Below are positions 24,991 to 32,033 of a stretch of DNA of 32,033 bases, piece by piece. The notes beneath the pieces were generated by a model, which saw nothing but the letters and a program-made list of their open reading frames with translations, searched no databases and was not told where the DNA came from. Numbering within the stretch: position 1 is the first letter of the stretch; every line of letters starts with the position of its first letter. The stretch comes from Bdellovibrio sp. GTDB taxonomy: Bacteria > Bdellovibrionota > Bdellovibrionia > Bdellovibrionales > Bdellovibrionaceae. The position numbers and the translations under genes were made by a program. The stretch spans positions 1 through 32,033 of the forward strand of contig JABWCO010000049.1 of assembly GCA_013360185.1 (NCBI GenBank), given 5' to 3'.

Positions 24991-27384
24991 ATGCAACGAG
25001 GAAAGAATTCGAAAAAAGGCGAGAGTCCCGCGACTCGAGTAAATTATGAGGATCACAGTTTAAAGTTTTTAGACTGGGTGGATTCTATTGGCCTTGAGAA
25101 AACTTACTTTGGTCGTTTTGTGCAGCTCATGGAAGAGAAATTTTTCGTGCGGCGTGCGCTGTTAATCTTTTTGTATTGTGTTCTTTTGTCGTACACGATT
25201 TTTTATCAACTCGATATTCCCTTTAATTTTAATGTCGGAGACGTGGCCAAATATGACGTGACTGCGCCTGTCGGCTTTGAGATGACCGATGAGGTCACCA
25301 CAGAAGAAAAGCGCACCAAAGCTGAGTTTTCAGTGCCAATTGTTTACGATTTCGATACGGCGGTATTTGAGCGTGTGTCGGTGGGCTTGATTCACTCTTT
25401 CCGCACCATGCGCGCCTATTATCGCGAGACTTCTTGGCCGTCAGCGCCGGCTGCCTATCGCGCGAAAGTGAAAGAGTTCTTTCAGCATAAAAAGCAATTC
25501 GAAAAAGAACTGGGTGTCCCGGTTTCGGATTTTATGTTTGAGTGGCTGATTGATCTTAAGTTCACTCCACGCATTGAATCTGTGGTGATTCGGAATATGG
25601 AAAGCTGGTATGATCGTAAGATCGCCGAAGCCCCGGATCGCTTTATTCCCACCAATCAAGGTAATGTGGTCGGGCGGGTTGTACATCGAAATAATCTGGG
25701 CAAAGAATTCCCTATTTCCCGAGATGAAATCGTAGATTTACAATCGCCAGAAAACTTCGACCTTGAACTGAAGAAAGATTTGATACGCTTTAATGACAGC
25801 GACCAAGCTAATATCCTGTATTTTGCGCGCTCCCTTCTGACTCCGAATTTAACTCTGAATAAACAAGAAACCGCAAGCCGTCGCCAGGCCGCCCGTGATG
25901 CGGTGATCCCGGTTACGATCACGATCAAAAAGAACCAAACCATCATTACCCAGGGTTCTGTGATTCAGCCATTTCAAATGGCGGTGATTAAACAAATCGA
26001 AAACATTCGCGCCGACAAACGCAAAGATGTCATGGCCTTGTCGATGGCGCTTATGTTGTCGGTCGCTATCATGGTGTTTTTCTCTTATCTGAAGCGTTTC
26101 ACCATGAACAAGGTGAAAATTGATTTCAAAGATATTTCCGTGATGATGTTGATTGCCTTTGGTGTGATCTTCTTTACGAAAATTTATCTTTTCATGACGG
26201 ATGCCGCCTTTGCTTCGAAAATGAGCCATTTGATTCCGGCCTCAGTATTCTTATATGCTGCTCCGGTGGCTGCGGGCCCGATGTTAGTGGGTTTACTGAT
26301 CACGTATGGCGAAATTGTCTGGCTTTTTTCGGCCTTTCTGTCGGTGTGTCTGGGGATCATGGTCGATTATAACTTTGCCTTCATGTTCGTATCCCTGGTC
26401 GGTGGGATCGCCGCGGCTCGAGGCGTTTTTAATTGTAAAACTAGAAACGATATTTACTTTGCCGGCGTACGCACGGGGCTAGTTAATGCCTTGATGATCG
26501 CATTCGTTTTGACGATGACTAAGTTTGACCAAGAGGGCGGACTGAAAGAGATCCTTCTGTCCATTCCCGCGGGCTTCATCGGCGGTATTTTCAGTGCCCT
26601 TTTTGCCATGATGTTTGTGCCGTTATTAGAGTCTATTTTCAACTATACAACAGACGTAAAATTGCTCGAGCTTAGTAATCTCAATCATCCGCTTTTAAAA
26701 GAAATGATTGTGAAGGCACCAGGCACCTACCATCACTCGATGATGGTGGGTTCGATGGTGGAGGCCGCAGCTGAAGAAATCGGTGCAAATCCTCTTTTAG
26801 GCAAAGTCATGTGCTATTACCACGACATCGGTAAGATGGAGCATGCGAATTACTTTATCGAAAATCAAAAGCCAGGGCACAATCCCCACGATCATATTTC
26901 GCCGTTTATGAGCAAAACTTTGCTGATCGCCCACGTGAAAGATGGCATCGAGATGGGCACGGCCTTTAAGTTAGGGAAACCTATATTAGACGGTATCATC
27001 CAGCATCACGGCACGACCTTGATTTCTTATTTTTATAACAAAGCTTTGGATCTTAAAAAAGAAGATGACCCAGAAATCAGTGACAATGACTTCCGCTATC
27101 CTGGTCCTAAACCTCAGTTCCGCGAATCAGCGCTGTGCATGCTTGCTGACAGTATTGAAGCCGCGGCGCGATCTTTGGATGAGCCCACGCCCACACGTTT
27201 GCAAAACATTGTGCGAAATATTATCCAGAGAAAATTTTCAGACGGGCAGCTGGATGAGTGTAATTTGACTCTGAAAGACATCTCAAAGGTCGAACTTGCT
27301 TTCGTAAGAATCTTGCTTGGGATCTATCATCAACGCATCGATTATCCACGCAGCGCTGGCGGTGGTTTGGGCGAGTCAGTCTGA
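24991..27384 (+). CDS. 7TM-HD phosphodiesterase (PgpH-like)
   Basis: A 797-residue membrane protein of the 7TMR-HD family, whose studied members (PgpH) degrade cyclic di-AMP. A first membrane helix (about 54-73) is followed by a large extracytoplasmic domain (about 80-345), several membrane helices (about 345-560) and a cytoplasmic HD domain. The metal-binding set is visible: TYHHSMM (about 578), YYHDIGKM (HD about 610), PHDHIS and IIQHHGT. All expected HD residues are present, so it looks active. The ybeY gene starts one base after its stop; pgpH-ybeY neighbourhood is widespread, which supports the family call. An AAGGA lies about 14 nt before the ATG, unusually far. The actual nucleotide substrate is inferred from the family. 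Confidence 0.9.
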   Translation: MQRGKNSKKGESPATRVNYEDHSLKFLDWVDSIGLEKTYFGRFVQLMEEKFFVRRALLIFLYCVLLSYTIFYQLDIPFNFNVGDVAKYDVTAPVGFEMTDEVTTEEKRTKAEFSVPIVYDFDTAVFERVSVGLIHSFRTMRAYYRETSWPSAPAAYRAKVKEFFQHKKQFEKELGVPVSDFMFEWLIDLKFTPRIESVVIRNMESWYDRKIAEAPDRFIPTNQGNVVGRVVHRNNLGKEFPISRDEIVDLQSPENFDLELKKDLIRFNDSDQANILYFARSLLTPNLTLNKQETASRRQAARDAVIPVTITIKKNQTIITQGSVIQPFQMAVIKQIENIRADKRKDVMALSMALMLSVAIMVFFSYLKRFTMNKVKIDFKDISVMMLIAFGVIFFTKIYLFMTDAAFASKMSHLIPASVFLYAAPVAAGPMLVGLLITYGEIVWLFSAFLSVCLGIMVDYNFAFMFVSLVGGIAAARGVFNCKTRNDIYFAGVRTGLVNALMIAFVLTMTKFDQEGGLKEILLSIPAGFIGGIFSALFAMMFVPLLESIFNYTTDVKLLELSNLNHPLLKEMIVKAPGTYHHSMMVGSMVEAAAEEIGANPLLGKVMCYYHDIGKMEHANYFIENQKPGHNPHDHISPFMSKTLLIAHVKDGIEMGTAFKLGKPILDGIIQHHGTTLISYFYNKALDLKKEDDPEISDNDFRYPGPKPQFRESALCMLADSIEAAARSLDEPTPTRLQNIVRNIIQRKFSDGQLDECNLTLKDISKVELAFVRILLGIYHQRIDYPRSAGGGLGESV

Positions 27385-27385
27385 T

Positions 27386-27823
27386 ATGCAATTAGTGATC
27401 GTCAATGAATCCAAGCATCCGGTGCCGCGCCAATTTGTGCAAAAATGGACCGCGGATTTAGTCAAAGAGCTGCAAAAGCGCAAAGTTTTAAAAGCAATTC
27501 ACCTAAAACAAGAACTCACCTTGGTGTTCTTAGATAAAAAGCCTGCGCAAAAGTTGAATAAAGAATTTCGGGGCAAAGACTACGCCACCGATGTGCTCAG
27601 TTTTGACTCGATGGAGCCGGGCTCGTTCGGCGAGCTGATTCTGTGCCCCGACGTTTTAAAGCGCCAGGCCAAAGAGCATAGCCTGACCTATCGCGAAGAG
27701 CTGGGGTACATGCTTTTGCACGGAATCTTGCATCTCTTAGGTTACGACCACGAAACCGGCGAAAAAGACGCAAAAAAGATGTTCGCTTTGCAGGATGTGG
27801 TGTTTGAAAAGCTGCTCAGCTAG
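27386..27823 (+). CDS. ybeY: Endoribonuclease YbeY, rRNA maturation factor
   Basis: YbeY is a zinc-dependent ribonuclease-like protein for 16S rRNA 3'-end maturation and 70S quality control. The 145-residue product has the signature HGILHLLGYDH, the three-histidine metal site, near its C-terminus. It also has the family's ELTLVFLDKKPAQKLNKEFR and ATDVLSFD segments. The start is set at the ATG at 27386, one base after the HD-gene stop; an upstream in-frame start would add 23 residues inside the HD gene and is not needed. Translation is probably coupled to the HD gene. Confidence 0.95.
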   Translation: MQLVIVNESKHPVPRQFVQKWTADLVKELQKRKVLKAIHLKQELTLVFLDKKPAQKLNKEFRGKDYATDVLSFDSMEPGSFGELILCPDVLKRQAKEHSLTYREELGYMLLHGILHLLGYDHETGEKDAKKMFALQDVVFEKLLS

Positions 27824-27835
27824 CAGCGCTAGGCC

Positions 27836-27863
27836 TTGACAGCTTGACCTTGCCCGATACACT
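27836..27863 (+). promoter_or_regulatory. Possible prfB promoter giving a leaderless message
   Basis: A perfect TTGACA (27836-27841) and a TACACT (27858-27863) are 16 bp apart. The expected start of transcription falls at or next to the prfB ATG at 27870, and no Shine-Dalgarno precedes that ATG. Confidence 0.35.
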
Positions 27864-27869
27864 GGCGTC

Positions 27870-29001
27870 ATGTCGATAGTTACAGAAGCCTCTGATATAA
27901 AAAGTAAAATTTCGTCCCTCGAGAGTTTCGCAAAGGAACTCCGGGGGTATCTTTGACTTAGATAAGAAAAAGAAACGCTTGGATGAACTTGCGATCCAAG
28001 CCGAAAATCCCGCGCTGTGGGAAAAACCTGCAGAAATGCAAAAACACAATAAAGAAAAAAGTCTCTTAGAGCGCGCCGTGGGCGAGTTCGATGCTTTTGC
28101 CAATCGCTTAAGCGATGCGCAAGTTTTATTGGAAATGGCCGTGGAAGCGCAAGATGAAGGCAGCTTTGGTGAGGTGAAGACGGAAATCACCGCTCTCGAA
28201 AAGTTCGGCCAAGAGCTCGAACTTAAGCGAGTTTTAAGTGGTGAACTAGATGCTAACAGCTCTTATCTTTCGATCAACTCTGGGGCCGGTGGAACAGAGT
28301 CCTGTGATTGGGCCGAGATGTTGCTTCGCATGTACACGCGCTACTGTGAAAAACACGGCTATAAAGTACAAATCATCGAGATGACCGAGGGCGAAGGCGC
28401 AGGCATCAAGTCCTGCACTCTCCTGGTGGAAGGCCCTTATGCCTATGGTTATTTAAAAGCGGAATCCGGCGTGCATCGTTTGGTGCGCATTTCGCCTTTT
28501 GACTCGAATGCGCGACGCCATACTTCTTTTGCTTCGGTATTTGCCTGGGCAGAGGTGGATGATGATATCAATATCGAAGTTCGCCCCGAAGACCTGCGCG
28601 TGGAAACCTTCCGCTCCAGTGGTGCTGGGGGACAGCACGTCAATAAAACCGACTCTGCCGTGCGCATGTACCACATTCCATCGGGTGTTATCGTTTCGTG
28701 CCAGTTGGAAAGATCGCAAATTCAAAATAGAGAAAAAGCCTTGAAGATGTTGAAGGCGCGCCTTTACGAAATTGAAGTTGAAAAACGCAATGCCGAAAAA
28801 GACGTCATGAATTCGCAAAAAAAAGCTAACGAATGGGGTTCGCAAATTCGTTCTTACGTGATGCATCCCTACCAAATGATCAAGGATCACCGTACGGATT
28901 TTGAAACGAATCAGGTTGATGATGTGATGGACGGCGATTTGGACGGCTTTATTATGGCGTACCTCAAAGAGCAAATCACCAACCAGGTCGCCTCTTCGTG
29001 A
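27870..29001 (+). CDS. prfB: Peptide chain release factor 2, with programmed +1 frameshift
   Basis: RF2 reads UGA and UAA and releases the finished peptide. Translation starts at the ATG at 27870 and meets an in-frame TGA at 27954-27956 after 28 codons (ending GYL). The context GGGGGTATCTTTGAC is the classic RF2 recoding site: an internal Shine-Dalgarno-like G run, a CTT slip codon, TGA, then C. A +1 shift resumes at GAC (27955) and gives a product of about 376 residues. The downstream part has the RF2 stop-recognition motif SPF (in VRISPFDSNARRHTSFASV) and the peptidyl-hydrolysis motif GGQ (GAGGQHVNKTDSAVR). The shift lets RF2 level control its own synthesis. The stop overlaps the lolC start by 4 nt. 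Confidence 0.97.
27942..27957 (+). promoter_or_regulatory. prfB: RF2 programmed +1 frameshift site
   Basis: The site comprises the G-rich internal Shine-Dalgarno-like element, TAT, the CTT slip codon at 27951-27953, the TGA at 27954-27956 and the following C. It is the near-universal bacterial prfB recoding arrangement. Confidence 0.95.
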
Positions 29002-30230
29002 ATAGATACCTAGCCTGGATTTCTTGGAGGCTCTTAGTGTCTCGCCAGACTCTGTTTGGCGGGTCGGCTCCGTTGTCGATCCTGGGCTTGATTTTAGGGG
29101 TGGCTGCCTTGGTCGCCTCAATGGCGGTGATGAGTGGTTTTGAATCGACACTTAAAAAAGCCATGTCCGAAGTTTCTGGTCACGCCCAGGTCGTGAAGCG
29201 TTCGCGTTTTCCTGATGACTGGCAAGAGCTGGAAGAGCGTATAAAGCAAGCTGAACCAAGCTTGGTTTCTTCTAGTCGCTTTGTTTTTATTGAAGCCGTG
29301 CTGGCGAAAAGGGGTAAAATTTCTGGCGTTTTGCTTCAAGGTGTTGACACGGATCGTGTGAATCAAGTTTTAAATTTAAAGCCGCGCTTAACCAGTGGTT
29401 CGGAAGACCTTTCGGGTTCCAGCGGTGACGTGCCGCTGGCTCTTATCGGTAAAGGGTTGGCTAGCAAAATGGAATTGCAAGTCGGCGAGCGTTTTCGCAT
29501 TGTCGTACCCGTGGCGGACGCCGTGGATCCTGCAAAATTCCAACGCCGAGTGGGCGAGTTCCAGGTGCAAGGCATTTTAGATCTGGGCAAGTACGAATGG
29601 AACGAGCGGTTTATTATTTCTGACTTAAAAGCCGCACAAAATATTGCAGAAATTGGCGATCGGTATTCGGGATTGCTCTTGCGTTTTGAAGACGTCAATC
29701 ACGCTCGCACGGCAAGTTTTAACTTAAGCCAAGTTTTAGGCTCTCCTTATTGGGTGCGTGACTGGCGTGATTCCAACGAAAATCTTTTTGAAGCAGTCGA
29801 GGTCGAAAGACCGGGGATTTTTTTGGTCGTCTTAATTATCACATTGGTAGCGGCGTTTAATGTCTCGGCCACCTTATTTGTGAATGTGGTTCGACGTTAC
29901 AAAGACATTGCGATTTTAAAAACCGTTGGTCTTTCACAACGGGACATCGTCAAAATTTTTGCATTCCAAGGTTTATTTTTGGGCGGCATCGGGATCTTTT
30001 TTGGATTCTTATTAGGTTTTGTTTTGTGCCTGCTTTTTGCTGTCGTACAAGCACGCTTGGGCTTGATTGCGGGGGAAGTGTACCGTTTGGATTCGATTGA
30101 ATTAAATATTCGTTTTGTCGACTCTCTGGCTATTTGTGTGGCCACGTTGTTGATTTGTTTTATCGCGACTTTGGCTCCGGCACGCCGGGGTGGAAAGCTC
30201 AACCCTGTGCAAGGACTTCGCAATGAATGA
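28998..30230 (+). CDS. lolC: Lipoprotein-releasing ABC permease LolC/LolE family
   Basis: The membrane subunit of the Lol system, which extracts lipoproteins from the inner membrane for delivery to the outer membrane. The 410-residue product has one N-terminal membrane helix (about 25-45, with the family start SILGLILGVAALVASMAVM), a large periplasmic domain (about 50-270) and three C-terminal helices with the FtsX-like arrangement (NVVRRYKDIAILKTVGLS coupling region, then LAPARRGGKLNP). The GTG start overlaps the prfB stop by 4 nt. Only one LolC/E-type gene is followed by lolD, so it may act as a homodimer (LolF-like) unless a second permease lies elsewhere. Confidence 0.93.
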   Translation: MNRYLAWISWRLLVSRQTLFGGSAPLSILGLILGVAALVASMAVMSGFESTLKKAMSEVSGHAQVVKRSRFPDDWQELEERIKQAEPSLVSSSRFVFIEAVLAKRGKISGVLLQGVDTDRVNQVLNLKPRLTSGSEDLSGSSGDVPLALIGKGLASKMELQVGERFRIVVPVADAVDPAKFQRRVGEFQVQGILDLGKYEWNERFIISDLKAAQNIAEIGDRYSGLLLRFEDVNHARTASFNLSQVLGSPYWVRDWRDSNENLFEAVEVERPGIFLVVLIITLVAAFNVSATLFVNVVRRYKDIAILKTVGLSQRDIVKIFAFQGLFLGGIGIFFGFLLGFVLCLLFAVVQARLGLIAGEVYRLDSIELNIRFVDSLAICVATLLICFIATLAPARRGGKLNPVQGLRNE

Positions 30231-30906
30231 TAATCCAGTTTTTTTAAGAGCCGTTGATATTCACAAATCCTATGCGCAAGGTGCGGGGCAATTAGAAATC
30301 TTGCGCGGGGTCAGCTTAGAAATTAAGCAGGGCGAGGCTCTGGCCATTTTAGGATCTTCAGGTGCGGGAAAAAGTACGCTGTTGCAAATTATGGGCACCT
30401 TAGACCGCCCGAATCGTGGCGAGTTGTTTTGCGAGGGGCGGGATCTTTTGGCGATGGGTGACGAAGAGCTATCGCGTTTTCGCAATTCGGAAATGGGCTT
30501 TGTATTTCAGTTCCATCATTTGCTGGGCGAATTTTCTGCAGTGGAAAACGTTATGATTCCATGTCGCGTCGCAGGAGAGCCGCTGAGGGCTGCGCGAGAA
30601 AAAGCTCTGCATCTGCTGGAGTTTATGGGGTTAGCGGATCGTGCTGAACATTATCCAAGTCAACTTTCTGGCGGAGAGTTGCAACGCGTGGCGATTGCCC
30701 GAGCGTTGGTACGCCATCCGAAAATTTTGTTCGCAGATGAACCGACGGGCAACTTAGATTCTGCCACCAGTGCGAAAATTCAAGATCTGTTTTTCCGTTT
30801 GAAAGAGGACATGAAGTTAGCCCTGGTCGTAGTGACTCATGATCTGGCTTTTGCGACACGATTCCCGAAAGTGTATAGAATGAAAGATGGTCTTTGGCAT
30901 TCTTAA
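30223..30906 (+). CDS. lolD: Lipoprotein-releasing ABC ATPase LolD
   Basis: The ATPase that powers the Lol permease. The 227-residue product has every ABC motif: Walker [10 protein letters not shown] (about 45), a Q-loop in [21 protein letters not shown], the signature [15 protein letters not shown], Walker [13 protein letters not shown] and the switch His in VVTHDL. The QFHHLLxEFxAxENVMIP-type segment is characteristic of LolD within the MacB/LolD group. The ATG at 30223 overlaps the permease stop by 8 nt, so the two are translationally coupled. A start 33 nt upstream is possible but would overlap more and add nothing conserved. Confidence 0.95.
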   Translation: MNDNPVFLRAVDIHKSYAQGAGQLEILRGVSLEIKQGEALAILGSSGAGKSTLLQIMGTLDRPNRGELFCEGRDLLAMGDEELSRFRNSEMGFVFQFHHLLGEFSAVENVMIPCRVAGEPLRAAREKALHLLEFMGLADRAEHYPSQLSGGELQRVAIARALVRHPKILFADEPTGNLDSATSAKIQDLFFRLKEDMKLALVVVTHDLAFATRFPKVYRMKDGLWHS

Positions 30907-30947
30907 GTTTCCCCGTGGAAAATGACCCAATGTGCGGCGCGTCTTCT

Positions 30948-30976
30948 TTGACACGACTTTGGTCTTAAGTTACGAT
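30948..30976 (+). promoter_or_regulatory. Sigma70-like promoter of bamA
   Basis: A perfect TTGACA (30948-30953), 17-bp spacer, then TACGAT (30971-30976). It lies in the 150-nt gap after lolD and would give a leader of about 75 nt before the bamA start. It fits an independent start for bamA transcription. Confidence 0.55.
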
Positions 30977-31056
30977 TCCCAGGATAAATTGTAAGTATTT
31001 AAAAATCTTATTGTTTTTAAAAAACTGATTTAAAAACCTGTTGAGGAATTGAAACT

Positions 31057-32033
31057 TTGAGTAAGCTTCTTTGTACACTGTTAATCACTTCATTGGCTTC
31101 GACGGTTTGGGCGGCTCCCGCTAAAAAGAAAACCACAAAAAATAAGGCTTCTGTGGCGGTGGCGACTTCAGCCCCAGCCTCTTCCGGTCTGATTGTTAAG
31201 AATATCGAAGTTGTTGGAAACAAAAAAATCGAAAAAGATGCCATTTTGGCGAAGATCACTTCCAAAGTGGGCAGCTCTTATTCTGCCCAAGACGTGCGCG
31301 CTGATGTTGAGGCTCTTTTCAAGTTGGGCTTTTTCAACGACATCGAAGTGGATCGTCAAGTTAGCGGCAAAGACGCGACCTTAACGTATAAAGTTTTAGA
31401 AAAGCCTTCGGTCGTGGAAATTACCTACGAAGGTAACAGCGAAGTAAAATCAGAGGACATCGCCGATGCCTCAGGCATTAAAGCTTATCAGCTGTTGAAT
31501 ATGAACAAAGTCAAAGAAGCGGTTGAAAAAATTCAAAAGCTTTATGAGGACAAAGGTTTCTTCTTAGCGAAAGTTGAAGCCGAAGTGCAAAACTTGAAAA
31601 AAGACGAAACGGTTCGTTTGGTTTTCAAGGTGCGCGAAAGCGATAAGGTCAAAGTGAAACAAATCACTTTCTTAGGCAACCAACATCTGGGTACGACTCA
31701 GCTAAAAAGCAGCATGTTGACTAAAGAGGGCGGATTCTTCTCTGGCATCAGCGGCTCGGGGCAATACAAGCAAGAGATGTTTGATCGAGACGTGCAAATC
31801 CTGCGTTTTCTGTATTGGAATCAAGGTTATGTGCAAGCCAAGGTCGATCGTCCGCAGGTGACGGTGACGCCAGATAAAAAGAATATTTATATCACCATCC
31901 GTATCGAAGAAGGTGATCAATACGAAGTCGGTGATGTCGACTTTACCGGTGACTTGTTGTTTCCAAAGCAAGAGCTCTTCGATGCGATCACCATCGACGA
32001 CAACGGCGTTTTTACTTACGATGTTTTGCAAAA
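31057..32033 (+). CDS. bamA: Outer-membrane assembly factor BamA, 5' part
   Basis: BamA is the Omp85 barrel that inserts proteins into the outer membrane. A TTG at 31057 with GAGGA 9 nt upstream gives a signal peptide (LLCTLLITSLASTVWA, cleaved near AA-PA) and a Lys/Ala/Ser linker. Tandem POTRA domains then follow: the first from IVKNIEVVGNKKI, the second from VVEITYEGNSEVKSEDI, the third from VKVKQITFLGNQHL, and a fourth beginning YEVGDVDFTGDLLF. The other nearby TTG codons run into stops at once. About 325 codons are visible; the remaining POTRA sequence and the barrel lie beyond the window. The lolC-lolD-bamA order is common in Gram-negative bacteria. Confidence 0.94.
   Translation, partial: MSKLLCTLLITSLASTVWAAPAKKKTTKNKASVAVATSAPASSGLIVKNIEVVGNKKIEKDAILAKITSKVGSSYSAQDVRADVEALFKLGFFNDIEVDRQVSGKDATLTYKVLEKPSVVEITYEGNSEVKSEDIADASGIKAYQLLNMNKVKEAVEKIQKLYEDKGFFLAKVEAEVQNLKKDETVRLVFKVRESDKVKVKQITFLGNQHLGTTQLKSSMLTKEGGFFSGISGSGQYKQEMFDRDVQILRFLYWNQGYVQAKVDRPQVTVTPDKKNIYITIRIEEGDQYEVGDVDFTGDLLFPKQELFDAITIDDNGVFTYDVLQ

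Noticed and set aside
27811-27827. GCTGCT/AGCAGC inverted repeat at the ybeY stop as a terminator
   Set aside because: It is a short 6-bp stem without a T run, and the downstream genes are closely spaced.
28453-29151. A 232-codon minus-strand frame opposite prfB
   Set aside because: It lies entirely over prfB and the lolC start, has no ribosome site and no recognisable domain; it is the complement of a conserved gene.

Overview
The window reads as a chromosomal segment of a Gram-negative predatory or deltaproteobacterial-type organism, most likely a Bdellovibrio relative. The basis is an outer-membrane biogenesis gene set (lptE, lolC/E-lolD, bamA), a long operon resembling the Myxococcus Agl/Glt gliding machine, PilZ proteins, and an HNH nuclease with a 13E12-like N-terminal region. 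The taxonomic call rests on recognition and was not tested by a search. Almost all DNA is coding, with short gaps and frequent start/stop overlaps. GTG and TTG starts are common (lptE, rpsT, murJ, mazG, lolC, bamA).

Layout. 1-3308 (minus): an aminotransferase, a SerA-type dehydrogenase and purA (cut by the window edge), probably co-transcribed. 3353-5386 (plus): lptE, holA and a small PilZ protein. 5379-5642 (minus): rpsT with a TTG start. 5702-7273 (plus): murJ, meeting a minus-strand chemoreceptor tail to tail (7245-8918). 9065-21689 (minus): one tight 11-gene operon closed by an intrinsic terminator. In transcription order it encodes a von Willebrand A lipoprotein, a GYF-PilZ protein, a TolQ/ExbB/AglR-type protein, two ExbD/TolR-type proteins, a large TPR protein, a small secreted protein, an FHA-membrane-TonB/AgmX protein, an outer-membrane barrel, a second TPR protein and a periplasmic coiled-coil protein. 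This would make an envelope-spanning, ion-driven machine with possible c-di-GMP and phospho-signal inputs. It is the most interesting system in the window.

21690-24050 is an accessory island. It holds a 118-bp CTTGTA hexamer array, a 17-bp palindrome found both upstream of and inside an HNH nuclease gene, the 3' remnant of an IS3-family transposase, and a two-part tetranucleotide array (TTAG then GTAG) that abuts the remnant.

24051-32033 is housekeeping: mazG (minus); then on the plus strand a 7TM-HD phosphodiesterase, ybeY, prfB with its programmed +1 frameshift, lolC/E, lolD and the 5' part of bamA with a good sigma70-like promoter. These genes link nucleotide-signal turnover, ribosome maturation and termination, lipoprotein export and outer-membrane protein assembly.
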